Shown here: one piece after another, positions 43,264-50,507 of the stretch
Numbering within the stretch: the first letter of the stretch is position 1
Layout: each line of letters starts with the position of its first letter
From: Nocardia acidivorans NBRC 108247
Lineage (GTDB): Bacteria; Actinomycetota; Actinomycetes; Mycobacteriales; Mycobacteriaceae
Assembly (NCBI RefSeq): GCF_001625085.1
Contig: NZ_BDAW01000009.1
Location: forward strand, 62,001 to 126,000
DNA: 64,000 nucleotides
Direction: 5' to 3'
Notes under the pieces: generated by a model
Seen by the model: the letters and a program-made list of their open reading frames with translations, nothing else
What the model was told of the DNA's origin: nothing
The model's database searches: none
Translations under genes and position numbers: made by a program

Positions 43264-43977
43264 ATGGCAGAGCGAGCCGATATCAGGATCGGGGTCCTGT
43301 GCCTCGACACCGCATTCACCAAAATCCTCGGCCACATCCGCAATCCGGCGACCTTCGATTTCCCGGTCGTCTATCGGGTGGTCCAGGGTGCGACCCCGCG
43401 CCGCGTGGTGTCCGAGGCGGATCCGACGCTGCTCGAACCGTTCATCGACGCGGCCCGCGCCCTCGAATCCGAAGGCGTGGCCGCGATCACCGCCGCCTGC
43501 GGATTCCTGGTCATCTTCCAGCAGCGCCTGGCCGATGCCGTCCGCATCCCGCTCTACAGCTCGAGTCTCATCCAATTGCCGATGGTCCACCGCATGGTGG
43601 CCGCCGATCGCACGATCGGTCTGCTGGTAGCCGACGAAAACGCCCTCACCCGTCGCCATCTGGAAGCGATAGGCGGCGAGTCCTTACCCCTGTGCGTAGC
43701 CGGAATGGCCGCCCACCCCGAATTCCGCGAAGTCATCCTCGAGGGCCGCCGCAATAACCTGGACGCCGACCGTCTCGGCCGCGAGGTGCTCACCGAAGTA
43801 GGGCGACTGGCCGCACACAATCCCGACCTGGGCGCACTGATCATCGAATGCACCGACCTGGTGCCCTACCGCCACGCGATCCAACGGCACCTCGGTGTCC
43901 CGGTCTTCGACATCGTCACCCTCACCGAAATGGTGCACCGCACCCTCGACCCCGGAAATAGAAAAAGCTCTCCCTGA
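43264..43977 (+). CDS. Aspartate/glutamate racemase family protein
   Basis: A 237-residue PLP-independent racemase-fold protein with both catalytic cysteines: C79 in ITAACGFL and C196 in IIECTDLVPY, the hallmark of the two-base mechanism. It would racemise or epimerise an amino acid or similar compound. It is the last gene of the operon, 11 bases after the FAD oxidase, behind AAAAGGA. Its stop codon lies inside the terminator stem. Confidence 0.88.
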   Translation: MAERADIRIGVLCLDTAFTKILGHIRNPATFDFPVVYRVVQGATPRRVVSEADPTLLEPFIDAARALESEGVAAITAACGFLVIFQQRLADAVRIPLYSSSLIQLPMVHRMVAADRTIGLLVADENALTRRHLEAIGGESLPLCVAGMAAHPEFREVILEGRRNNLDADRLGREVLTEVGRLAAHNPDLGALIIECTDLVPYRHAIQRHLGVPVFDIVTLTEMVHRTLDPGNRKSSP

Positions 43978-43993
43978 CGCAGGGAGAGCTTTT
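43963..43993 (+). terminator. Rho-independent terminator of the encapsulin-type operon
   Basis: A perfect 13-bp stem (aaaagctctccct / agggagagctttt) with a five-base loop ends in a T run. It overlaps the racemase stop codon. This is the most canonical intrinsic terminator in the window and closes the seven-gene operon cleanly before a convergent tRNA. Confidence 0.9.
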
Positions 43994-44000
43994 CGTAGTG

Positions 44001-44085
44001 TGTCCGGAGGGGGACTTGAACCCCCACGCCCTAATACGGGCACTAGCACCTCAAGCTAGCGCGTCTGCCATTCCGCCACCCGGAC
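44001..44085 (-). tRNA. tRNA-Leu (anticodon GAG)
   Basis: On the minus strand the sequence begins GTCCGGGTGGCGGAATGGCA and folds as a class II tRNA. The acceptor stem ends GGACA, the anticodon arm is CTAGC-TTGAGGT-GCTAG with GAG at 34-36, and there is a long variable arm and the T-loop GGTTCAAGTCC. CCA is not encoded. A nearly identical copy lies at 47781-47864 on the other strand. Confidence 0.95.
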
Positions 44086-44240
44086 CGGTGTGCTCAGCAA
44101 GATTATCGGATGTCCCCGTGTGGACCAAATCGTTCCAATCCGGTCTTCACCTGGGGCCTTGCCGCGTGGAGGAGACGTCAAACGGTGGGGAGTGGTTGCC
44201 TCCGGGTCCGAGTTCGACCCGGCAGGCGACCCCCCGAAAC

Positions 44241-44555
44241 TCAGGCGCTCAACGCCTCCAGCAGTGCCGCGCGCTGGCGTGAACCCAGGCCACCGATACG
44301 GCGATCGGCCGGGATTTCCGCTTCATCCATCAACTTGGCGGCCTTGACGGGGCCGATTCCCGGGAGCGCCTTGATCACGGCCGCAACCTTCGTCTTCTTG
44401 ACCAGGTCTTCCTTGTCTGCGCGCTTGAGAACCTCCGCCAGACTGACCGATCCCTGCTTGACCTGCGCGATCAACTCCGAGCGGGCCTTGCGCACCGCGG
44501 CGGCTTTGGCCAGCGCCTCGGAGCGTTGTTCGGGGGTCATGGTGGGCAGAGCCAT
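44241..44555 (-). CDS. mihF: Integration host factor, actinobacterial type
   Basis: A 104-residue nucleoid protein. The helix-two-turn-helix DNA-binding region lies at VIKALPGIGPVKAAKLMDEA, followed by IGGLGSRQRAALLEAL, the signature of mIHF. This protein is needed for phage L5 integration and organises chromosomes in mycobacteria and Streptomyces. It normally lies upstream of gmk; here a repeat protein lies divergent and no gmk is present, so this may be a second copy or a relocated gene. Regulation is not visible. Confidence 0.92.
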   Translation of the reverse strand: MALPTMTPEQRSEALAKAAAVRKARSELIAQVKQGSVSLAEVLKRADKEDLVKKTKVAAVIKALPGIGPVKAAKLMDEAEIPADRRIGGLGSRQRAALLEALSA

Positions 44556-44804
44556 ATGTCCTTACCTTTCACTCGTTCGCTGGTACGTCGGCGTCGAGTA
44601 AACATGACGCCAGGCCCGCAACCGGTACGACACACCGCGTGTTTCGGCGCAACACGTCGAGCGACCTGCTGAAAAGGGCCCGATACGCAGGTCGATTGTC
44701 CAGGAGTTTGCTGTGGCAGACAACTGGCAAATACGCCGCTCATCGGCCGCGATCGGAGTTACGGTGGGTCCGAAATCGCGTACGCACCGGAAAAGGCGGG
44801 GCAG

Positions 44805-45638
44805 ATGACAAGCTTGTATCAGTACGCCGTGCGGGAGACCTCCGAACCGCCACCGGCGCTCCGATACGACAGCGCCGAGCCCCTGACCTGGAACGGCGCC
44901 AAGGTCTACCCCCTGCACTCGCACCGCATCGGCGGCTCCCCCACCACCGTGACGTTCAGATTGCGCACGGCGCAACCCCGCCGCGGGGTCCGCGCACTCG
45001 GGATGGGACTGGCCGTGGAGGGCGGTCACGTACTCCTGAACGGCCGACAGTTGAGTGGGGTTGACGTCTGGTCCGATGCCATGTCCGGTGGCGTCGAACT
45101 ACGCATATCCCCCGACGGATCCGACGCCGCCGTCACCCTGACACCGGTCTGGGTGGACGACTTCGGCGAGGTGGTGTCCTGGTCGGGCAATTACGGCATG
45201 CTCATCACCCGCGAGAGATCCTGCCTGGTGCTGCACTGCAGCACCGGCGTCGGTCCCCCGGACTTCACCGAACTCGTGGTCGAATTCGCCACCGCGCCCA
45301 CCCCGCCGGATCCGATCCCACCCGCCGACGCCGGGCTCTACACCGAGGCGCTGTATGAGCTCGGCGTGGCCATGCAGCAGCGCGGCGACGGTCAGCAGGC
45401 CTGCGAATTATGGCGGCAGGCAGCCGATTTGGGGCATTTCGCCGCCGCCTACGACCTGGCCGTGGTGCTGCTGCGCCTGGGCCAACTCGCCGAGGCGGAG
45501 TACCGATGGCGCATTGCCGCGGACCACGGCGACCCCCGCGCCATGGCCGGGCTCGCCGAGGTCCTCGAGCGCCGCGGCAATCCCGCCGAGGCCCGCATCT
45601 GGCGAGCCGCATTGGCAGCCGAGGCACAGCCGCACTGA
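44805..45638 (+). CDS. Protein with C-terminal TPR/Sel1-like repeats
   Basis: A 277-residue protein in two parts. Residues 1-165 are strand-rich and of no recognised family (LTWNGAKVYPLHSHRIGGSP). Residues 175-277 hold about three 36-residue helical repeats of TPR/Sel1 type (LYELGVAMQQRGDGQQACEL; AAYDLAVVLLRLGQLAEAEY; AMAGLAEVLERRGNPAEARI). It is likely a protein-protein interaction scaffold. It is divergent from mIHF and ends four bases before the UvrA-like fragment (convergent). Confidence 0.75.
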   Translation: MTSLYQYAVRETSEPPPALRYDSAEPLTWNGAKVYPLHSHRIGGSPTTVTFRLRTAQPRRGVRALGMGLAVEGGHVLLNGRQLSGVDVWSDAMSGGVELRISPDGSDAAVTLTPVWVDDFGEVVSWSGNYGMLITRERSCLVLHCSTGVGPPDFTELVVEFATAPTPPDPIPPADAGLYTEALYELGVAMQQRGDGQQACELWRQAADLGHFAAAYDLAVVLLRLGQLAEAEYRWRIAADHGDPRAMAGLAEVLERRGNPAEARIWRAALAAEAQPH

Positions 45639-45642
45639 CTGC

Positions 45643-45885
45643 CTAACCGCGAATCGCGGCACCGTCCCGATAGCGGCGCAGATACTCCCCGGTCAGCGAG
45701 TCCGGGTGCCGCAGCAATTCCGCCGGGGTGCCGGTGAACACGATCTCGCCGCCGTTCTTGCCCCCGTCCGGTCCCAGGTCGATCACCCAGTCGGCGTGCG
45801 CGACCACATCGAGATTGTGCTCGATCACCACGACGGTATTGCCACGCTCGACCAGGCCGTCCAGCAACCGCAGCAACCTGCTGTT
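45643..45885 (-). pseudogene. UvrA-like ABC protein, C-terminal fragment
   Basis: The last ~77 residues of a UvrA-family protein: [20 protein letters not shown], then [16 protein letters not shown] and [16 protein letters not shown]. This is the conserved segment after the second signature motif. The rest of the protein is missing; the matching N-terminus lies 1.26 kb upstream at 47148-47265. It resembles the UvrA-like/DrrC drug-resistance group more than housekeeping UvrA because it ends after the EYLRRY segment. Replacement of the centre makes it non-functional. Confidence 0.8.
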
Positions 45886-45927
45886 GGTCGTTCGTAGTCG
45901 AGGCTTGTGTAGCTGTCGACGGAGTGG

Positions 45928-46650
45928 CTACTGATCGACTTCGACCATTCTGACTACAATCCGACCGGAAGAATCATTGAATCGTTTCGATACGTAGAAT
46001 TGTGTGCCATCTCTGAAAAGCACCTCCTCTTCGGGCGGTCGAAAGGAGTACGAGGATACGTCCTTGCCAGTTTTAGACTCGATCTGCCACTCCACGCGAC
46101 CGTCACGCCCTTCGAATGGGGCATTCGGATTCTTGGTTGTACTAGTGAAACCTATTTCAGTCACGATCCGCCCCGGCTGGTACTTCTCCAACTCAGCAGG
46201 TTCGATGTCTGCTCTGCGAATCACCTGCCCGGTAAAGTTCGGCATCTTGTCCAGTGCATTACGGAGCGCGCCGACCCGGCTCGCCTCCGTCGCACTCAGC
46301 GCGCCTCCTTCACGGAGTCGACGGTTGATCCATACGAAGTCCCATTCGGTGTAGCGGTAGAGCGCACGTCCTTCTGCTGAAGTGAGTTTTGCCGTTTCCG
46401 GTGACACAGCATTCGAGAGATGATGGGTCGCGTCGGTCGCGGTGAATTTTGGTGATGCGGCATCAGCGCCCGAAAGGCTGATTGCCGGTGCGCCACTCCT
46501 ATCAGTCTCGACCAACTCATTTACCGTGCGCTTCATACGGCCGCTCACTGCGTCGATGTGGCCTTCATAGCCGCGCGCAGATTCGCCGAATAGCGTACCG
46601 ATCTTGTCTGCGATTGCTCGAAGTGTTCTCGCAATCGGTGAATCGGTCAC
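45928..46650 (-). CDS. ADP-ribosyltransferase (R-S-E class) toxin-like protein
   Basis: A 240-residue protein with the three landmarks of ADP-ribosylating exoenzymes: the NAD-binding Arg in GQVIRRAD, the STS motif GFTSTTK, and the catalytic ExE in RPPEEEVLFRDG, after the helix RALYRYTEWDFVWINRRLRE. The N-terminal 60 residues (RTLRAIADKIGTLFGESARG) are helical with no secretion signal, so it looks like the C-terminal part of a larger toxin or an orphan module. GTG 46650 follows GGAG; GTG 46662 is an alternative. It has clearly lower GC than the flanks and sits inside a disrupted uvrA-like gene, signs of horizontal acquisition. No immunity gene recognised. Confidence 0.85.
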   Translation of the reverse strand: MTDSPIARTLRAIADKIGTLFGESARGYEGHIDAVSGRMKRTVNELVETDRSGAPAISLSGADAASPKFTATDATHHLSNAVSPETAKLTSAEGRALYRYTEWDFVWINRRLREGGALSATEASRVGALRNALDKMPNFTGQVIRRADIEPAELEKYQPGRIVTEIGFTSTTKNPNAPFEGRDGRVEWQIESKTGKDVSSYSFRPPEEEVLFRDGTQFYVSKRFNDSSGRIVVRMVEVDQ

Positions 46651-46662
46651 GCGGCTCTCCAC

Positions 46663-46943
46663 TGGAATGGCACCACCATGAAACCCTCATGGCGAACCGT
46701 GTCTTGAGACGAAGTCTCCCACCCTCAGGTCAGAGCGCCTTCTCAGTGGCGGGGACAGAGAGCAGCCTCCTGGAAACGCTGTCGCTCAGATTCGCCTAAC
46801 CCGCACTTCGAAAGGTCCATTCCATCGGCCACAACCCATAGCACATAACTTCAGTGCATCCTTGCGCCCCAGCAGCGCCACACAGGCAGGTTCGAACGAC
46901 GACCTAGAGCAGGAGGGCAGACCTCGTACTCCAGCTGCTGGAC
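46663..46943. other. Low-GC gap upstream of the ADP-ribosyltransferase gene
   Basis: About 280 bases of lower GC than the chromosome, lying between the toxin-like gene and the recombinase fragment. I see only a short hairpin (gagac-gaa-gtctc near 46715) and no convincing gene. It probably belongs to the inserted segment and holds the promoter of the toxin-like gene. Confidence 0.45.
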
Positions 46944-47147
46944 TTACCTACGCAGTCGCGCGGGAGGGTCGGTCTTGGCCTGCCAGGCCATCAGCGATTC
47001 CGCCGAGGGCCGAGCGTATTTGACAAGGGATCGCACCGAGGAATGCCCGCTCATGCGCATCAGCATCGGCGTGGAGGCCCCGTCCTCGGCGGCATGAGTC
47101 AGCTTCGAATGCCGTAGCTGGTGCAGCGTGAACGGACCGCGAGTCAA
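46944..47147 (-). pseudogene. Tyrosine recombinase (integrase), C-terminal fragment
   Basis: The last ~67 residues of a phage-type integrase: TLHQLRHSKLTHAAEDG carries the HxxR pair of box II, RMSGHSSVRSLVKYAR the His and the Tyr nucleophile. Nothing upstream continues the domain. Instead the sequence abruptly becomes the UvrA-like N-terminus at 47148. It is the scar of an integrated or recombined element. Confidence 0.8.
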
Positions 47148-47265
47148 TCCGGAGACGCCGGGTGAAGACGGTGATCTTGTTCTTGGGGATCTCCAGGGAG
47201 ATGTTGCGCAAATTGTGCTCGCGGGCGCCGAGGACCCGGATCGTTTCGGCGGAAGCAGCGGACAT
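47148..47265 (-). pseudogene. UvrA-like ABC protein, N-terminal fragment
   Basis: ATG 47265 opens the canonical UvrA start (IRVLGAREHNLRNISLEIPK, then NKITVFT). The next codons should read GVSGSGKS. The GVSG part survives one frame over after an extra C at about 47160, and homology ends within the Walker A motif, where the recombinase fragment begins. The matching C-terminus is at 45643-45885. Confidence 0.8.
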
Positions 47266-47391
47266 GGTCCGAGCATGCCATCGCGCACCGACAAAATGCC
47301 CGACGTTTTGTGACGCAAATCACACCGCATCGGTGGATATCAGGGTCCCGCCCGGATTGCCGGACGATCGCGCCGCTCTACAGTGACCGGC

Positions 47392-47709
47392 ATGAAAACC
47401 ATGCGTTGGAGCGTCGGCCTCGCCGCCGCCGCGTGCGCCGTCGCCCTGTTGTCCGGTTGCAGCGAGATCAAAACCGCCGTGAACCAGGGCGGCGACACCA
47501 AGTGCAGCGATTACCTCAAGCAGGATGCCGACACTCAGCGCATCACCATCACCAAGTTCATCAAGCAGCAGACCAACACCTCGAACGAACCCGCGGGCAC
47601 CAACGTCGATATCGGCATGGCCTCGGTGCAGACCCTCTGTCAGATCCAGTCCAATGCCGACACCCCCATCAAGAACGCCGACCTGGCCGGCATCTTCATC
47701 AAGAAGTAG
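47392..47709 (+). CDS. HdeA-like small lipoprotein
   Basis: A 105-residue secreted protein with signal peptide and lipobox (LLSGC). The mature part contains KCSDYLKQDADTQRITITKF and VDIGMASVQTLCQ, resembling actinobacterial HdeA/HdeB-like small domains with a conserved Cys pair joined by a disulphide. E. coli HdeA is an acid-stress chaperone; the role here is unknown. ATG 47392 is preferred to GTG 47383. Confidence 0.7.
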   Translation: MKTMRWSVGLAAAACAVALLSGCSEIKTAVNQGGDTKCSDYLKQDADTQRITITKFIKQQTNTSNEPAGTNVDIGMASVQTLCQIQSNADTPIKNADLAGIFIKK

Positions 47710-47780
47710 TCCGGAAACCGCCCGTACCAGCCGATTTCCGTTTTCCACCACACCTCGGTTACTGTTGTCGAGCACACCGA

Positions 47781-47864
47781 GTCGGGGTGGCGGAATGGCA
47801 GACGCGCTAGCTTGAGGTGCTAGTGCCCTTATTGGGCGTGGGGGTTCAAGTCCCCCTCTCGACA
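47781..47864 (+). tRNA. tRNA-Leu (anticodon GAG), second copy
   Basis: Class II tRNA beginning GTCGGGGTGGCGGAATGGCA, with the same CTAGC-TTGAGGT-GCTAG anticodon arm as the copy at 44001-44085, a long variable arm and T-loop GGTTCAAGTCC. The acceptor stem differs (GTCGGGG / TCTCGAC with G-T pairs). No CCA is encoded. Confidence 0.92.
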
Positions 47865-47925
47865 CACACGAAGGCCCTCGGTTTCCTACCGGGGGTCTTC
47901 GCTGTATCTCCTGCAAGCCCGTTTC

Positions 47926-48715
47926 TCAGATGAGGGCGCGGAGCATGCCCTGCGGCTCCAGGCACATCGAGGTGAGCGCGTCCGAGTGGTAGATCGAGCC
48001 CGGAGTATGGATCGCGTGCTGCAATCACACATGCGCGTCCCGCCAAAAGCGTTGCAGCGCATTGTTCTTGCGCACCGCGTTACCACCCGAGCGCGCGAAG
48101 ATCTCGTCCACCGCGGACACCGCGCGCCAGGCGCAGCGCACCTGATTGCGGCGTACCACCGAACGATCCTCGAAGGCGATGGGTTTGCCGGCGTCGGCCA
48201 GATCGTAGAGGCGGCTGATGCCGTCCAGGAGTTGTGAACGCGAGGCTGCGATCTCGGCGGCCGCCTCGGAGATGGTGTAGAGCACGTAGGGATCGTCCCT
48301 GATGGCGGTGCCCATGGCGGTGATGCGATTGCGCTGGTAGTCCAGGTGCGCGGCGAGCGCGCCCTCGGCGATGCCGATCACCGCGGAGGTGATGCCGAGC
48401 GGCAACATGGCCCAGAACGGCAGCCGGTAGACGGCGATCCATCAGCGCCATCTCCCACGGGTGCACGCCGCCGACCCCGCACACCCAGCCGGTGGAGCCG
48501 CAGGCCGCCGACACCGCCATCACCGCTTCGGCGAAATCCCTGGGGTGCGCGGCGTATCCGCCGAAGTCGGTGGGTTGCAGCATTCGCATGACCCCGGCAT
48601 CGCGCACCAGCTCGACGCTCTTCTCGGAGAGTCTGCCCGCCCGCTCGGTCTCCTCGGCGTGCGCCGCGAGCTGCGCGGCGAGCTGCTCTACCCGTTGAAC
48701 AACCTTGTGCGACAT
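47926..48715 (-). pseudogene. HsaA-like flavin-dependent monooxygenase, broken
   Basis: ATG 48715 starts an acyl-CoA-dehydrogenase-fold monooxygenase (HsaA/DszC type): VQRVEQLAAQLAAHAEETER and STGWVCGVGGVHPWEMALMD. At 48437 the frame jumps straight to the C-terminal half (IAVYRLPFWAMLPLGITSAV), so about 120-170 residues are deleted. In addition, an in-frame TGA at 48025-48027 interrupts the last part, which otherwise reads on (HAIHTPGSIYHSDALTSM) to the natural stop at 47926. Both lesions make it a pseudogene. Family members hydroxylate phenolic steroid or sulfur heterocycle substrates with a flavin reductase. Confidence 0.82.
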
Positions 48716-48825
48716 GCCCGCACCTTTCGACACCACTCACGAAATCGGCCCCGCCGTACGGCGGGACTGCTCCGAAGGTAACCGTGCGGTGCCGCGCGGC
48801 GGGCGGAGTTCCCGGTGACCGAGGC

Positions 48826-49452
48826 TCAGCTGGACTCGTCGGTGGGTTCCTGCTGGGTCGCCCAGAGTTCGTGCTCGGCGGCGGCCCAGGATTGGGACAC
48901 ATCGCCGGTGAGCATGCCGCGCATGGCTTCTCGATCGCGCAGGGCGTACATCAGATGGCCGAGTACGAGAATGCCGAAGGCCAGGGCGAACCAGTCGTGC
49001 ATGAGGGTGGCGCCGGTGCGCCAGGCCAGGCGGGTCCAATCGGGGAAGAACATGAGGGTGCCGGTGCCGAGCAGGGCCAGAATCGATCCGGCGCTGAGGG
49101 CGGCGTTGAGTTTCTGTCCGGCATTGAATTTGCCGACGCCGGTGCCCGCCAGGCGGCGGGTTTTGGAGCGGAACCACAGCCGATCGGCGTGGGTGAACCT
49201 GTTCAATCTCGACAGATCGGCGCGGTACGCACGCGAGGCGAGGCCGAGCACCAGTGGTACCGGGAGTGCGAAACCCGAATAGACGTGGACGATTTCGACA
49301 ATGCGCCGGTTGCCGACCAGGACGGCGAGCGATCCGTTGTAGAGGATCGCTGCCGTGACCATGCAGGTGAGCACCAGCATGGCGATCAGCCAGTGCACCC
49401 ATCGCTCGGCCCGCGCGAAGCGGCGCAGATCAGCCGGTCGGGTCATCGTCAC
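48826..49452 (-). CDS. Cytochrome b561-like membrane subunit
   Basis: A 208-residue protein with four membrane helices and histidines placed as haem b ligands: ERWVHWLIAMLVLTCMV, IVEIVHVYSGFALPVPL, TLMHDWFALAFGILVLGHLM. It resembles formate-dehydrogenase gamma/b561-type subunits that pass electrons between quinones and a periplasmic oxidoreductase. Its start overlaps the upstream molybdopterin gene by 23 bases, so the two likely form an electron-transfer pair. Confidence 0.85.
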   Translation of the reverse strand: MTMTRPADLRRFARAERWVHWLIAMLVLTCMVTAAILYNGSLAVLVGNRRIVEIVHVYSGFALPVPLVLGLASRAYRADLSRLNRFTHADRLWFRSKTRRLAGTGVGKFNAGQKLNAALSAGSILALLGTGTLMFFPDWTRLAWRTGATLMHDWFALAFGILVLGHLMYALRDREAMRGMLTGDVSQSWAAAEHELWATQQEPTDESS

Positions 49453-50179
49453 GTCCGTTCGAAGCGCCGACCCAGCCGTCGATGGAGTAGCCGCGATGCT
49501 CCCAATACCCGGGTACCACCTCGCGGGTGAGTTCGATTCCGGAGAGCCATTTGCAGCTCTTGTAGCCGTACATGGGCGCGACGTAGAGCCGGACCGGGCC
49601 GCCGTGGTCGTGGGTGACGGGGCCGTCGATCATCTCGAGGGCGACGATGACGTCGTCGCGGCGGGCTTGGTCGAGGGCGAGGCTTTCGGTGTAGGTGCCG
49701 TCGAAGGAGGTGAATCGCACCGCGGTCGCGGTCTTGTCCACACCCGCGGCGTCGAGGAGATCCTTCAATCGGACTCCGCTCCAACGGACTTCGGGTACGC
49801 GCCAGCCGGTGACGCATTGGAAATCGCGGACCAAGGTGGTCTGCGGCATGGCCTGTAGTTCGGGGAGGGTGTGGCTGCGCGGTGTGGCGACCAGACCGGT
49901 GATGTCGAGCCGATAGTTGCTCGCATCGCGCCGGGGCGCGCCGCGGGTGACCGAGTAGAAGCGGAAGGTGTTTCCCACCGGCAGCAAGCCGACCAGACCG
50001 GTCGGATCGTGATTGCCGATGGGCCCGAGCACCGCCTCCAACCCCCGTTGCAAGGACGCTCCGCCCAGCACCCCCGCCGCCCCGGCCGCGAGTAATCCCA
50101 GCACGACCCGTCGCCCGACGGGCGCGCCCGAATCCGGCGCTTCGGAAGCCTTGTCGGTGGGCACGACTCCACTATCCAC
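49430..50179 (-). CDS. Molybdopterin-dependent oxidoreductase (SUOX/MsrP-type domain)
   Basis: A 249-residue protein with an N-terminal hydrophobic segment after twin Arg (GRRVVLGLLAAGAAGVLGGA), probably a Tat signal or anchor. The molybdopterin-binding domain carries the conserved Cys ligand in VRDFQCVTGWRVPEVRW, and GPVRLYVAPMYGYKSCKWL near the end. It may be exported folded and act outside the membrane. The following cytochrome b gene (23-bp overlap) would be its electron partner, as in YedYZ-like systems. Substrate unknown. Confidence 0.87.
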   Translation of the reverse strand: MDSGVVPTDKASEAPDSGAPVGRRVVLGLLAAGAAGVLGGASLQRGLEAVLGPIGNHDPTGLVGLLPVGNTFRFYSVTRGAPRRDASNYRLDITGLVATPRSHTLPELQAMPQTTLVRDFQCVTGWRVPEVRWSGVRLKDLLDAAGVDKTATAVRFTSFDGTYTESLALDQARRDDVIVALEMIDGPVTHDHGGPVRLYVAPMYGYKSCKWLSGIELTREVVPGYWEHRGYSIDGWVGASNGRDDDPTG

Positions 50180-50261
50180 CGAGTTCGATCACGTGCCCAC
50201 CCGGGCGGTTACTGTTGACTCGGAGCCGCCCGCCTGGCGGTGTCAACGAAAGGCCTCCGCT

Positions 50262-50450
50262 ATGCGCAGCCCCCTCCGCGTCGCGCTCGGCATCATCTTC
50301 GCTCTGCTCGGATCGCTCTGGTCGCTCCAGGGTTTCGGCGTCATCTCCGGCAGCGCGATGAGCAACACCGTCACCTGGTCGATCATCGGCCCGATCGTCT
50401 TGCTGGCGGGACTGGTCAATATCTACTGGGGCTGGCGCACCCGCACCTGA
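50262..50450 (+). CDS. Small two-helix membrane protein
   Basis: A 62-residue protein made of two hydrophobic helices (LRVALGIIFALLGSLWSLQG; VTWSIIGPIVLLAGLVNIYW) with a short basic tail GWRTRT. No known family. AAAGG lies upstream of the ATG. It is divergent from the molybdopterin oxidoreductase gene. Confidence 0.75.
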   Translation: MRSPLRVALGIIFALLGSLWSLQGFGVISGSAMSNTVTWSIIGPIVLLAGLVNIYWGWRTRT

Positions 50451-50507
50451 CCCGCCCACCCGCACGGCTCTGCGGACGAATCACCCATACCGGCTATTGT
50501 CGCGATC

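Noticed and set aside
44001..47864. Complete integrative element bounded by the two tRNA genes
   Set aside because: Only an integrase tail is present, no att repeats were seen, and mIHF and the repeat protein look chromosomal.
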